NCBI RefSeq assembly: GCF_017315985.1 | Contig: NZ_JAFLVR010000021.1 | Span: forward strand, 1 to 64,000 | Direction of reading: 5' to 3' | Length of the DNA: 64,000 nt | DNA from: Candidatus Enterococcus murrayae | GTDB taxonomy: Bacteria; Bacillota; Bacilli; Lactobacillales; Enterococcaceae | Shown here: positions 39,500 to 47,383 of the stretch, one piece after another | How the letters are laid out: the number at the start of each line of letters is the position of its first letter | Position numbering within the stretch: the first letter of the stretch is position 1 | The notes under the pieces: model-generated | The model's input: only the letters and a program-made list of their open reading frames with translations | The model's database searches: none | Told to the model about the DNA's origin: nothing | Translations under genes and position numbers: made by a program

Positions 39500-40441
39500 C
39501 TATTGTGTTAGCATCTCTTTCGCTGTCACGGTATCGGTAAATAAATAATCGATATATCCGCCACGCAAAGCGGCCCTTAAAACATTTTTTTTCTCCTCAC
39601 CAATCGCCACGCAAACTTTATTTCCCACTTCTTTTAATTGTTGCGCGCTAATTCCAATATGCCGTTGTGACAACCCCAGATCAAGAACCTTGCCATCCTC
39701 ATCTAAAAAAGTCCCTACAATATCACCGACGACACCTTTTTCCAGCAAATCAAGAAAATCTTCTTCACCAAAATAACCTGCTTCGACGACGATTGCATTT
39801 TTATGAATCTCCCCTACACTGAACAATGCAACATCTAGGTTATCAAAACTATCCAACACATTCTTAATCTGACGATCTTTTTTCAACGCTGTTGCGATTT
39901 CTTTCGTATCAACAAATGCAGGAACCGGCAGTTGGAACCATTCAGATCCGTAGCATCTAGAGAAATTAAGAACGATTGCTTCACTATTGGTGATCATACT
40001 ATTTCGTGCAGCACCACCGGTTATTTGAATTACTTTCGTATCCTTTTTCTTGCTTCCTTTTATATTCTCTGAAAGCTCATGCAATGTTCGTCCCCAAGCT
40101 AATCCAACCGTTTGATTATCCTGAATCAAGTCATCAAGAAAAACAGAAATTTGATTAGACATCTCTTCAATAATCAAATGCCTATTTGTTAATTGTGTAT
40201 CATAAACAAAAGCTTTGCGAAGATTAAAGGTTGAAGCCAACTGATTACCTAAACTTTTATGATATGTCGTAGGAAAATTCAATTCTACCTTGATATAGCC
40301 ATCCTTTTTCGCTCGTTTCAAGAGACGTGAAACGGTTGGCTTAGATAAATTAAGCTCCGTAGCAATCTGCGCTTGATTGATATCCTGATAATAATATTTT
40401 TCGGTTACGATCTTCATTAGTTCCAACTGATCTTGCTCCAT
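39500..40441 (-). CDS. SorC-family transcriptional regulator
   Basis: A 313-residue regulator. The N-terminal helix-turn-helix reads 'YYQDINQAQIATELNLSKPTVSRLLKRAK' and a sugar-isomerase-like SorC effector domain of about 250 residues follows ('GLAWGRTLHELSENI', 'VQITGGAARNS', 'GDIVGTFLDEDG', 'CVAIGEEKKNVLRAALRGGYID'). Such proteins bind phosphosugars as tetramers. The ATG at 40441 is right because GGGAGG precedes it. The frame also reads back to a TTG at 40471, but that overlaps a palindrome and has no ribosome site. The gene sits inside the operon it likely controls. Confidence 0.9.
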   Translation of the reverse strand: MEQDQLELMKIVTEKYYYQDINQAQIATELNLSKPTVSRLLKRAKKDGYIKVELNFPTTYHKSLGNQLASTFNLRKAFVYDTQLTNRHLIIEEMSNQISVFLDDLIQDNQTVGLAWGRTLHELSENIKGSKKKDTKVIQITGGAARNSMITNSEAIVLNFSRCYGSEWFQLPVPAFVDTKEIATALKKDRQIKNVLDSFDNLDVALFSVGEIHKNAIVVEAGYFGEEDFLDLLEKGVVGDIVGTFLDEDGKVLDLGLSQRHIGISAQQLKEVGNKVCVAIGEEKKNVLRAALRGGYIDYLFTDTVTAKEMLTQ

Positions 40442-40456
40442 TTTAATTTCCTCCCA

Positions 40457-40470
40457 TGAAATTAATTTCA
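40457..40470. promoter_or_regulatory. SorC operator, autoregulatory copy
   Basis: A perfect 14-bp palindrome TGAAATTAATTTCA immediately upstream of the SorC ribosome site. Its core GAAATTAATTTC matches the GAAATTTATTTC repeats found around the operon promoter at 43.7 kb. Confidence 0.6.
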
Positions 40471-40511
40471 ATTCATTCTACCTTTTACATGGAAGTTTTA
40501 CAAATGAGTTT

Positions 40512-41168
40512 TTAGCTCACTACTTGTACTTGTCCATAGGTTTTGAACTTCTCAATCATCAATTCCATCTCTTGATCGTCTAAAACTTGTGGCTTCCCTA
40601 GCGTACAAGCCATATAATGCAAACCAGCCAAACGCTCCACTTCTTCCGCAATCGCAAAGGTTTGTTCAATCGATGGTCCACAAGCTAGTAATCCATGATT
40701 TGCTAAGAAGCATGCATATCGATCCTTCATCGCTTCAAAAGAAACCTCTGCTAACTCTGGTGTGCCAAAAGTCGCATATTCCGCACATCGAACATTATTT
40801 CCACCAGCAATGGCCACTTGATAATCTGTCGCTGGCAAGTCCATCCCACAAATCGCTAGGACAGTACTATACGTGGAATGAGAATGCACTACCGCTCGGA
40901 TTTCATCCCCGCGTTTTTGATAATAAATCATATGCATCGACCATTCACTAGATGGTTTCCGATCTCCTTCAACGATATTTCCATCTAAGTCCATGAGCAC
41001 GACATCTTCCACTTTTGTCTCAAAATAATCGATACCGCTTGGACTGATGGCCATCAACTTTTCTACTGGATTATAAATACTGATATTTCCGCCCGTTCCT
41101 GCAGTTAATCCGCTTGTAATCAATTTCTTTCCATACTCAACAATCTGTTCCTTTTCTTTTTCCATCAT
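40512..41168 (-). CDS. Class II aldolase/adducin family (fuculose-phosphate-aldolase-like)
   Basis: A 218-residue zinc aldolase of the FucA/AraD family. Motifs: 'TAGTGGNISI' (phosphate binding), 'SPSGIDYF', 'SSEWSMHM' with the catalytic Glu, the zinc ligands in 'VVHSHSTYST' and the third zinc His in 'FLANHGLLACG'. Enzymes of this branch cleave a ketose-1-phosphate to dihydroxyacetone phosphate and an aldehyde. Paired with the downstream PTS and the upstream iron alcohol dehydrogenase, it probably splits the phosphorylated PTS sugar, with the dehydrogenase handling the resulting aldehyde. The exact substrate is not deducible. The ribosome site is AAAAGGAGAG. Confidence 0.85.
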   Translation of the reverse strand: MMEKEKEQIVEYGKKLITSGLTAGTGGNISIYNPVEKLMAISPSGIDYFETKVEDVVLMDLDGNIVEGDRKPSSEWSMHMIYYQKRGDEIRAVVHSHSTYSTVLAICGMDLPATDYQVAIAGGNNVRCAEYATFGTPELAEVSFEAMKDRYACFLANHGLLACGPSIEQTFAIAEEVERLAGLHYMACTLGKPQVLDDQEMELMIEKFKTYGQVQVVS

Positions 41169-41188
41169 TTAATTTCAGCTCTCCTTTT

Positions 41189-42364
41189 TTAGTAACAACT
41201 TTCCAAAGTTATTTGAATGTCTTTTGGATCAAACTCATACGCTTCGTTGTTATTCATAATCTCCTCAATGATCTTCGGAATCATTTCTTTTGTCACACCC
41301 AACTCTCTTAACGTTGACGGTAACCCCCAATCATCATATTTTTGTCTTAAAAGATTGATACCTGCTTCAGCATATTCCACGTCGCTCATATTGTTTTGAC
41401 GTTCTAGGTGCAGAACATTTTGATTGAAACGAATAAACTTCGTTGGATCTTTCCTAAGTTCATTTTTCAACCATGCTGGTTCAATTACAGCGAGACCTTC
41501 ACCGTGGGATGAGTTGGTCATTGCCCCCACCGCATGCTGAATCCAATGGCAAGGAAATCCCTTCATGTCTCGTCCGCAATCAGCTATTCCATTCATTGCC
41601 AATGTCGCCGCCCAGCTTATATTCTCACGAGCATCAATATCATTCAGTTGTTCTAAAACGCTATCATTTTCTAAAATCGTCTTAACAACACCTTCAGCCA
41701 AATAATCGCCCAAATCATTATTCGTTACTTGATCATCGAAGTATCCCTCTAATACGTGAGAATTGATGTCCGCCATACCAGCTGCAGTTAGTCGCTTAGG
41801 AACAGTCTTTACTAATTCAGCATCCACGATTGCAATTTCTGGAAATAATAATTCATCATGCAGCGCCCATTTTTTCCAATCCGCTTTATTTGCGCTGCGA
41901 TCATTCGTCAAAATACAATGGCAACTCATTTCAGATCCAGAAGCGGCAATCGTTGAAACTGCTACAACTGGCTTTTTCTTTGTTGCCTGCTTGCTTGCTG
42001 TAAAATAATCCCAAATATCTGAATCACTTGCTGCACCCAAACTGATCGCCTTTGCAGTATCAATCGAACTGCCTCCGCCAACAGCTACAATCACATCCAC
42101 ATCTTTTTCTTTGGCCAATTTGATTCCTTCATCAACCACTGTCAAATGAGGATTCGCCGTTACACCACCTAGCTCAAAAACCGTCATGCCTTTTGCTTCC
42201 ATCGAATCGATTGCTTGCTGAAAGACTCCTAGCTCTTTCAACGGACCTTCGATCTCAACCAATAACGCTCGTTGACCGAACTGGCGAGCATTTTCTCCTA
42301 AGCAACCATACTGTCCCCTACCAAAGATTACTTTCGTTGGACTGTAATACTGAAAATTTCTCAT
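41189..42364 (-). CDS. Iron-containing alcohol dehydrogenase (BdhA/YugJ-like)
   Basis: A 391-residue group III alcohol dehydrogenase close to the BdhA/YugJ branch ('YYSPTKVIFGRG' N-terminus, 'VAVGGGSSIDTAKAI', 'STIAASGSEMS'). Metal ligands are visible as Asp and His in 'GMADINSHVLEGYF' and two His in 'CHWIQHAVGAMTNSSHGEG'. It is distinct from the alcohol dehydrogenase of the GRE cluster. It lies 20 bases upstream of the aldolase gene. A role in reducing the aldolase-derived aldehyde or oxidising a polyol is plausible. AGGAGGAG precedes the ATG. Confidence 0.88.
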   Translation of the reverse strand: MRNFQYYSPTKVIFGRGQYGCLGENARQFGQRALLVEIEGPLKELGVFQQAIDSMEAKGMTVFELGGVTANPHLTVVDEGIKLAKEKDVDVIVAVGGGSSIDTAKAISLGAASDSDIWDYFTASKQATKKKPVVAVSTIAASGSEMSCHCILTNDRSANKADWKKWALHDELLFPEIAIVDAELVKTVPKRLTAAGMADINSHVLEGYFDDQVTNNDLGDYLAEGVVKTILENDSVLEQLNDIDARENISWAATLAMNGIADCGRDMKGFPCHWIQHAVGAMTNSSHGEGLAVIEPAWLKNELRKDPTKFIRFNQNVLHLERQNNMSDVEYAEAGINLLRQKYDDWGLPSTLRELGVTKEMIPKIIEEIMNNNEAYEFDPKDIQITLESCY

Positions 42365-42630
42365 GTTCTCCTCCTATTACAATATATTTATAGGTTCTAA
42401 GACATCACTATTGTTTTTAGTCATGCCTTTTATCCATCATGTTGCTTAAGCTGTTAAAATGAGAAGGAAGTGTTTCCTCTTTGGTTTTTATAGGCCTTAG
42501 AAGAGTCCTGCAACCAGCTTCTCATTCACAGCATTCGTTTTATGCAGGTTGAACTGCAGTTTCTCAGTACGATCTTGTCACACCCCGATAGATTGATTTG
42601 GAATGTGTTTATGTTAGCTTTTCATTTTTG

Positions 42631-43665
42631 CTATTGTTTGTACTCATAAAGAAGGGGTTCTTCTTTTTTAAACCGATCTAGTTCTTGGATGATCATCTTT
42701 GTATGGTTTGTTAATACATCTGTTGTTGCCCCAGCGATATGAGGAGTAATCACCACATTATCTAGTTCTTGGATAAATGGATGACTCTCTGGGATCGGCT
42801 CTGTCGAAAAAACATCTAAACCAGCACCGGCAATTTGCTTCGTCCTCAGCGCCTCAATCAAATCCTCTTCATCCACTACTGCTGCTCTTGAGCAATTGAT
42901 AAAATATGCGGAGTCTTTCATCTTTGCAAAAGAGGATTTATTAATAAAATTCTCTGTCTCCTTAGAAACTTTCAAATGAACTGAGATGAAATCAGATTCT
43001 ATTAGTAATTCTTCGATTCCGACCTTTTCCGTAATTAACGTATCCACATCGACGTTCGAGACATATGGATCAAATACCAGTATTCGCATCCCAAATCCTC
43101 GAGCAATCGCTGCGACTCTTCGACCGATACTTCCATACCCGATAATTCCTAGAGTTCTACCCTTCAACTCTATCCCCTTAAAGACAACATAAGGACTTTG
43201 AGGACCAACACCCCAAACCACATCTCGTTTCAAACCTTCCTTCGCCCGATTACCTTTATTACTACTCGCGGTATAATTTCCTTTTTTGAGCTGTTTATAA
43301 GCAAAAGGAATTTTTCGAGCAATCGACAACATCAGACCAATTGTCAGCTCTGCAGTGGAATCAGAATTTCTTCCAGGTGTGAATAAAACCTTGATTCCTT
43401 TCTCTTGTGCATAGTCAACATCAACATTGACTGGTGTTGCACGAGTACAAAAGATTAGTTCCAGCTTAGGTGCTGCATCAATGATCGCTTTTGTAATGTC
43501 ATCGTAGCTAGTGACAATCACCTCCACGTTATCAACCAATGGAATCAATTCTTTTTCCGAAAGCTTGCCAATTCCTTTAGCCCATCCTTGAATGTGCACA
43601 TCACCTAACTGTTTCACTTCTTCGATGAGAGCTTCATCATATTCAGCCGTAAATAGAATATTCAT
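42631..43665 (-). CDS. D-isomer-specific 2-hydroxyacid dehydrogenase
   Basis: A 344-residue NAD-dependent dehydrogenase. The Rossmann motif is 'GIIGYGSIGRRVAAIARGFG'. The catalytic triad appears as Arg in 'INCSRAAVVDEEDL', Glu in 'LDVFSTEPIPESHP' and His in 'VITPHIAGATTD'. The family interconverts 2-keto and D-2-hydroxy acids, or acts on phosphoglycerate- or erythronate-like acids. It is the first gene behind the SorC-type promoter. A 266-base gap without recognisable genes or terminator separates it from the alcohol dehydrogenase gene. The substrate is unknown. GGAGGGGG precedes the ATG. Confidence 0.88.
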   Translation of the reverse strand: MNILFTAEYDEALIEEVKQLGDVHIQGWAKGIGKLSEKELIPLVDNVEVIVTSYDDITKAIIDAAPKLELIFCTRATPVNVDVDYAQEKGIKVLFTPGRNSDSTAELTIGLMLSIARKIPFAYKQLKKGNYTASSNKGNRAKEGLKRDVVWGVGPQSPYVVFKGIELKGRTLGIIGYGSIGRRVAAIARGFGMRILVFDPYVSNVDVDTLITEKVGIEELLIESDFISVHLKVSKETENFINKSSFAKMKDSAYFINCSRAAVVDEEDLIEALRTKQIAGAGLDVFSTEPIPESHPFIQELDNVVITPHIAGATTDVLTNHTKMIIQELDRFKKEEPLLYEYKQ

Positions 43666-43681
43666 CGTTTCCCCCTCCTTT

Positions 43682-43712
43682 GAAATTTATTTCTTAAATA
43701 GAAATTTATTTC
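43682..43712. promoter_or_regulatory. SorC operator pair, downstream side of the promoter
   Basis: Two exact copies of GAAATTTATTTC at 43682-43693 and 43701-43712, start-to-start 19 bp. They lie between the -10 and the first gene, overlapping the expected mRNA leader. Near-palindromic, as expected for a dimer. Confidence 0.65.
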
Positions 43713-43720
43713 TTGATTCG

Positions 43721-43749
43721 AGCATAAAGCCCTTTCATCAGAAAGTCAA
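43721..43749 (-). promoter_or_regulatory. Promoter of the SorC-regulated operon
   Basis: Minus strand -35 TTGACT (43744-43749), exact 17-bp spacer, -10 TATGCT (43721-43726). It is bracketed by operator pairs on both sides. Confidence 0.75.
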
Positions 43750-43756
43750 CAGTTTT

Positions 43757-43787
43757 TTAATTTATTTCACATTTAGAAATTTATTTC
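43757..43787. promoter_or_regulatory. SorC operator pair, upstream side of the promoter
   Basis: An exact GAAATTTATTTC at 43776-43787 and a two-mismatch copy at 43757-43768, again 19 bp apart. The same spacing on both sides of the promoter suggests tetramer binding with a DNA loop. Confidence 0.6.
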
Positions 43788-43903
43788 ACTACTGTAGGGA
43801 TTTGTCTTTCGAAGATATCCTGAGTTATGTAAGGAATTTTTAATCCACGAATCGGCTGGAATATGTTAAACTCAGACAAAAGCAAAAAAAGAGGAGAATT
43901 CTT

Positions 43904-44779
43904 GTGACTGAATATACTGGCTTCGACAAAATTTATCGCGATGTTGTCCTAGATATCATTGAAAATGGTACCGATCAAGACCCCGCTTTGGTACGGGCAA
44001 AATATGCAGACGGCAGCCCAGCGCCTACCCGTTTTATCCAAGGCGTTAATTTTAAGATTACACCTGAAGACGGCATTCCCATTTTGAAATCTAAACGCGT
44101 ATTCCAAAAAACTCCGTTGATCGAATTGGAATGGATTTGGCAAGAATTATCCAATGATGTGACTTGGCTGCAGGAACACAATTGTAAGGTTTGGAACGAA
44201 TGGGTCGATGAAAACAATACAATCGGCAAAGCATACGGCTTCCAATTAGCAAAAAAATGCCGTAAGCTGCCCGATCACGAAGAAAAACTAAATCAAGTTG
44301 AGTACGTGCTGCATCAATTACAAAACAATCCCGGCTCACGCCGCATCATGACTAGCCTATGGGATGTTGATGATCTAGACGAAATGACCTTAGAGCCCTG
44401 CGTTTGGGCAACCAACTGGAAGGTCAATAAAGGTGTCCTTGATCTGCATGTTAAGCAACGCTCTGCTGACATGGCATTAGGCAATCCCTTCAACGTTTAT
44501 CAATATGCCGTATTGCATCGCCTGATTGCCGATCAGTTAGGATTCGAACTAGGCACGATGCACTGGTGTATCGACGACGCGCATGTATACGACCGCCATA
44601 TTGATGCATTGACAGAACAGCTGTCTCAACCAGTTCCAAACAGCGAACCAACATTGGTTTTACCAGATAAATACGATGAAAACGGCAAAGAGCGCTCATT
44701 CTTTGAACGTCGTTTGTCAGATGTGAAGCTAGAAAACTATGAACATAATGGCGTTATCAAATATGAAATAGCGGAATAA
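43904..44779 (+). CDS. thyA: Thymidylate synthase, Bacillus ThyA/phage phi3T type
   Basis: A 291-residue thymidylate synthase converting dUMP and methylene-tetrahydrofolate to dTMP. The catalytic cysteine is Cys166 in 'LEPCVWATNW'. The canonical family has PCH here; the PCV form, 'NPGSRRIMTSLWDVDDLDEM', 'QRSADMALGNPFNVYQYAVL' and 'DDAHVYDRHID' match B. subtilis ThyA and the phi3T phage enzyme as I remember them. It begins GTG after GAGGAG. It stands alone between two sugar operons, with no folA partner, which fits a horizontally acquired extra synthase. Whether a canonical thyA exists elsewhere cannot be seen here. Confidence 0.9.
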   Translation: MTEYTGFDKIYRDVVLDIIENGTDQDPALVRAKYADGSPAPTRFIQGVNFKITPEDGIPILKSKRVFQKTPLIELEWIWQELSNDVTWLQEHNCKVWNEWVDENNTIGKAYGFQLAKKCRKLPDHEEKLNQVEYVLHQLQNNPGSRRIMTSLWDVDDLDEMTLEPCVWATNWKVNKGVLDLHVKQRSADMALGNPFNVYQYAVLHRLIADQLGFELGTMHWCIDDAHVYDRHIDALTEQLSQPVPNSEPTLVLPDKYDENGKERSFFERRLSDVKLENYEHNGVIKYEIAE

Positions 44780-44781
44780 AA

Positions 44782-44814
44782 AATGCGATCAGTCAAATGA
44801 CTGGTCGCATTTCT
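44782..44814. terminator. Bidirectional terminator between thyA and ulaF
   Basis: AAATGCGA-CAGTCA / TGACTG-TCGCATTT stem (one mismatch) with A/T tracts, between convergent genes. Confidence 0.85.
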
Positions 44815-45534
44815 CTATCCTTGTCCATAATAAGCATGGGCTCCATGTTTACGGTAATAATGTTTATCTAATAAATATTGAGGAATCTCGTGAATTGCTG
44901 GATTGATTTGTTCATTTTCCTTAGCCATCAAACAGATTTCATCCAAAATTAAACTATTTTCCACAGCCTTTGCCGGCGTTTCTCCCCAAGTAAAGGGCCC
45001 ATGTCCATAAACTAATACCCCGGGAATTTCACTTGCTTTTAACTTTCTTTCTTGAAAGGTCTCGACAATCACATGCCCCGTATTTTTTTCGTAGGCTTCT
45101 TTCACTTCAGTTTCAGTTAACTGACGTGTGCAAGGTATCTTTCCATAAAAAGCATCTGCATGCGTCGTTCCATATGCTGGTAAATCACGTCCGGCTTGTG
45201 CCCACATCACAGAATTTGTTGAATGTGTATGCACGATAGCCTTGATTTGTTCGAACGACTGGTACAAAACTACATGCGTTGGTAAATCTGAAGATGGATT
45301 CATACTGTTTGCTTCTAACGGATTTCCCACCAGATCAGTGACCACCATCTGATCGGCCGTCATCTTTTCATATTTTACGCCACTTGGTTTAATCACAATC
45401 ACGCCTAGCTTACGATTAATCTCACTCACATTTCCCCAAGTTAATTTAACCAAACCATATTGAGGTAGTTCTAAATTTGCTTCATATACTCGCTGTTTCA
45501 TTTCAGCAATGATTTGTTCACGCGACGACATCAT
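44815..45534 (-). CDS. ulaF: L-ribulose-5-phosphate 4-epimerase
   Basis: A 239-residue class II aldolase-fold epimerase (AraD/UlaF) converting L-ribulose-5-phosphate to D-xylulose-5-phosphate, the last step of ascorbate catabolism into the pentose phosphate pathway. Motifs: 'KLTWGNVSEINR', 'IKPSGVKYEKM', 'SSDLPTHVVLY', zinc ligands in 'VHTHSTNSVMWAQ', 'HGPFTWG', and the C-terminal 'HYYRKHGAHAYYGQ' typical of the epimerase branch. The start overlaps the end of ulaE by 17 bases, with AAGGAGG well spaced. Confidence 0.92.
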   Translation of the reverse strand: MMSSREQIIAEMKQRVYEANLELPQYGLVKLTWGNVSEINRKLGVIVIKPSGVKYEKMTADQMVVTDLVGNPLEANSMNPSSDLPTHVVLYQSFEQIKAIVHTHSTNSVMWAQAGRDLPAYGTTHADAFYGKIPCTRQLTETEVKEAYEKNTGHVIVETFQERKLKASEIPGVLVYGHGPFTWGETPAKAVENSLILDEICLMAKENEQINPAIHEIPQYLLDKHYYRKHGAHAYYGQG

Positions 45535-46381
45535 AACCCGCCTCCTTCAGCTTCGGATAAAGATATTCTTTGGCTGTTTCGATTTCTTTTTTAAAATCAG
45601 GACTTTTTTCACTCCACATTTCAATCAAAAAGGTTCCATCATATTCTAAACGTTTTAAATTCTTTAATAACCCTAAGAAATCAACGCATCCCTGTCCAAA
45701 AGGAACATCGCGGAATTGACCCGCGGATTTAGTTGTAACTGGGTAAGTATCTTTTAGGTGAATCGACGTAATGCAGTCGATCCCTCTTTCCAGCTCGACA
45801 CCTGGATTGTTTTCTGGCCAAGCTGAGAGATTGCCTAAATCAGGATACACTTGTAAGTAGGGCGAATGAATTTGCTTTTTAATTTCCAAAAATTTAGTAA
45901 TCGAGTTCATAAAGGGATCATCCATGATTTCAATTGATAGAATAACCCCGTATTCTGAAGCTGTTTTCACACTTGATTTAAGACCTTCAATGAACGCTTC
46001 TCTAGAAAGCATCGATTTTTCTTCGTAATATACATCATAACCTGCTATTTGAATCACTTTGATACTTAATTTGTGAGCGAACTGAATAGCCTTCGTCATC
46101 ATTTCTTTTGCCTTTTGTTGCTTATCTCTATTCGAAGATCCAAAAGGAAATCGGCGGTGGCCGCTTAAACAAATCGAGTTGATTCGAACACCGGTTTCAA
46201 ACATATCATCTCGCAATTGACTGATTGTTTCGTTGGACCAATCCAGACGAGCTAATCGCTCGTCTGTCTCATCAATCGACATTTCAATAAAGGAAAAACC
46301 TAATTCCTTTGCTAATTCAAAACGCTCTTTCCAAGAAATATCTTTTGGCAGCGCCTTCTCATAGATTCCAATCTGAGCCAC
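45518..46381 (-). CDS. ulaE: L-xylulose/L-ribulose-5-phosphate 3-epimerase
   Basis: A 287-residue TIM-barrel epimerase of the UlaE/SgbU family (xylose-isomerase-like fold), converting L-xylulose-5-phosphate to L-ribulose-5-phosphate. Recognisable: 'GIYEKALPKDISWKERFELAKELGFSFIEMSIDE', 'ICLSGHRRFPFGS', metal-site residues in 'LSIEIMDDPF' and 'HLKDTYPV', and 'FLIEMWSE' near the end. The start is GTG after a GGGGGGAATAATA leader, two bases before the ulaD stop end. Its place in the ula operon fixes the role. Confidence 0.93.
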   Translation of the reverse strand: MAQIGIYEKALPKDISWKERFELAKELGFSFIEMSIDETDERLARLDWSNETISQLRDDMFETGVRINSICLSGHRRFPFGSSNRDKQQKAKEMMTKAIQFAHKLSIKVIQIAGYDVYYEEKSMLSREAFIEGLKSSVKTASEYGVILSIEIMDDPFMNSITKFLEIKKQIHSPYLQVYPDLGNLSAWPENNPGVELERGIDCITSIHLKDTYPVTTKSAGQFRDVPFGQGCVDFLGLLKNLKRLEYDGTFLIEMWSEKSPDFKKEIETAKEYLYPKLKEAGYDVVA

Positions 46382-46383
46382 TA

Positions 46384-47025
46384 TTATTCCCCCCAGATAC
46401 GAATAATTTCGTTTTTGAAGTCATTCGCAGCTTTCACCGGGTCAGCAGCTCCTGAAATGCCTCGTCCAGTAATAAAGTTATAGACTTCGATACCTTCAAA
46501 TAATTTCAAGGTATCCACATTCAAACCACCCGTCACAGAAACATCAAATCCCATTTCGATTAGTTTTTTAACTTTCGATAGATCTTTTTCACCCCATGTT
46601 TCACCCGAAAGCAGTGCATCGCGACTTTGATGATAAATTGCCTGCTTGATGCCAATTCTTCGCCATTCAGCAGCTTGCTCATAGGTCCAGTCGCCATATA
46701 GCTCTACCTGCAATTCCTTTACTTCTTTTTGGGCTGCTTCCATCGTTGGAATTGTAGCACAGCAGATTACGGTCATGAAATCAGCTCCGGCATCTGTTAC
46801 ATTTTTAGCAACAGTTCCGCCGGCATCAGCACATTTGGTATCAGCCACAATGGTTTTTTCAGGAAACATACTGCGAATGCAGCTGATGGCTTTTCGTCCT
46901 TCTTGCAGGCACAAAATCGTTCCAACTTCAATGATATCGACGATTTCACCAACTTTAAAAACATCGGCCAATGCAGCTTCTAACTCATTGTGATCCAAAG
47001 CAATTTGTAATTTTGGTCTACTCAT
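46384..47025 (-). CDS. ulaD: 3-keto-L-gulonate-6-phosphate decarboxylase
   Basis: A 213-residue orotidine-decarboxylase-superfamily enzyme that decarboxylates 3-keto-L-gulonate-6-phosphate to L-xylulose-5-phosphate. The hallmark DxKxxD motif is 'VADTKCADAGG'. The start of the barrel is 'LQIALDHNELEAA', and the phosphate-binding end has 'SVTGGLNVDTLKLF' and 'FITGRGISGAADP'. The related hexulose-6-phosphate synthase shares these motifs, but the ula context decides. AAAAGAGG precedes the ATG. Confidence 0.93.
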   Translation of the reverse strand: MSRPKLQIALDHNELEAALADVFKVGEIVDIIEVGTILCLQEGRKAISCIRSMFPEKTIVADTKCADAGGTVAKNVTDAGADFMTVICCATIPTMEAAQKEVKELQVELYGDWTYEQAAEWRRIGIKQAIYHQSRDALLSGETWGEKDLSKVKKLIEMGFDVSVTGGLNVDTLKLFEGIEVYNFITGRGISGAADPVKAANDFKNEIIRIWGE

Positions 47026-47039
47026 TTTGATTTCCTCTT

Positions 47040-47339
47040 TTACTTAGTTTTTTGATACAATTTTGATTCCGCAAATTTTTCACCAATTTCTTTAGCAGAC
47101 ATCACGTTTTTGATACCGATAACGGTTACTCCCTTTTTCTCTGCTTGAGTAAACATATTTAAGAAATTCACTGGCGTGAAAACAACATCATATTGAGTTG
47201 CTGAACTTTTTCCCTCTGAAATCGCACAATGGTGAATTTTGGTGATTGGTACATTTAATTCTTTCATCGCTTTTTCCACACTTCTCATCATCATTAAGCT
47301 TGTTCCTGATCCGTTTGCGCAAGATACTAAAATTCTCAT
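47040..47339 (-). CDS. ulaB: PTS ascorbate-specific EIIB
   Basis: A 99-residue EIIB of the ascorbate/lactose-like fold with the phosphocysteine in the N-terminal loop 'VSCANGSGTSLMMM' (Cys6). It transfers phosphate from UlaC to L-ascorbate during uptake by UlaA. It lies between the ulaA and ulaD genes. TTAGGAGG precedes the ATG. Confidence 0.92.
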   Translation of the reverse strand: MRILVSCANGSGTSLMMMRSVEKAMKELNVPITKIHHCAISEGKSSATQYDVVFTPVNFLNMFTQAEKKGVTVIGIKNVMSAKEIGEKFAESKLYQKTK

Positions 47340-47383
47340 AATTATTTCCTCCTAAATATTTCGTATTGTTTTATTAATAAAAT

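Noticed and set aside
42365-42630. Hidden gene or riboswitch in the gap between the two dehydrogenase genes
   Set aside because: No reading frame with a ribosome site, no terminator hairpin and no conserved riboswitch element seen; it may be a remnant.
43681-43790. CRISPR-like or transposon repeats
   Set aside because: The repeated GAAATTTATTTC units are 12-bp near-palindromes placed symmetrically around a promoter, which fits operators rather than an array or mobile-element ends.
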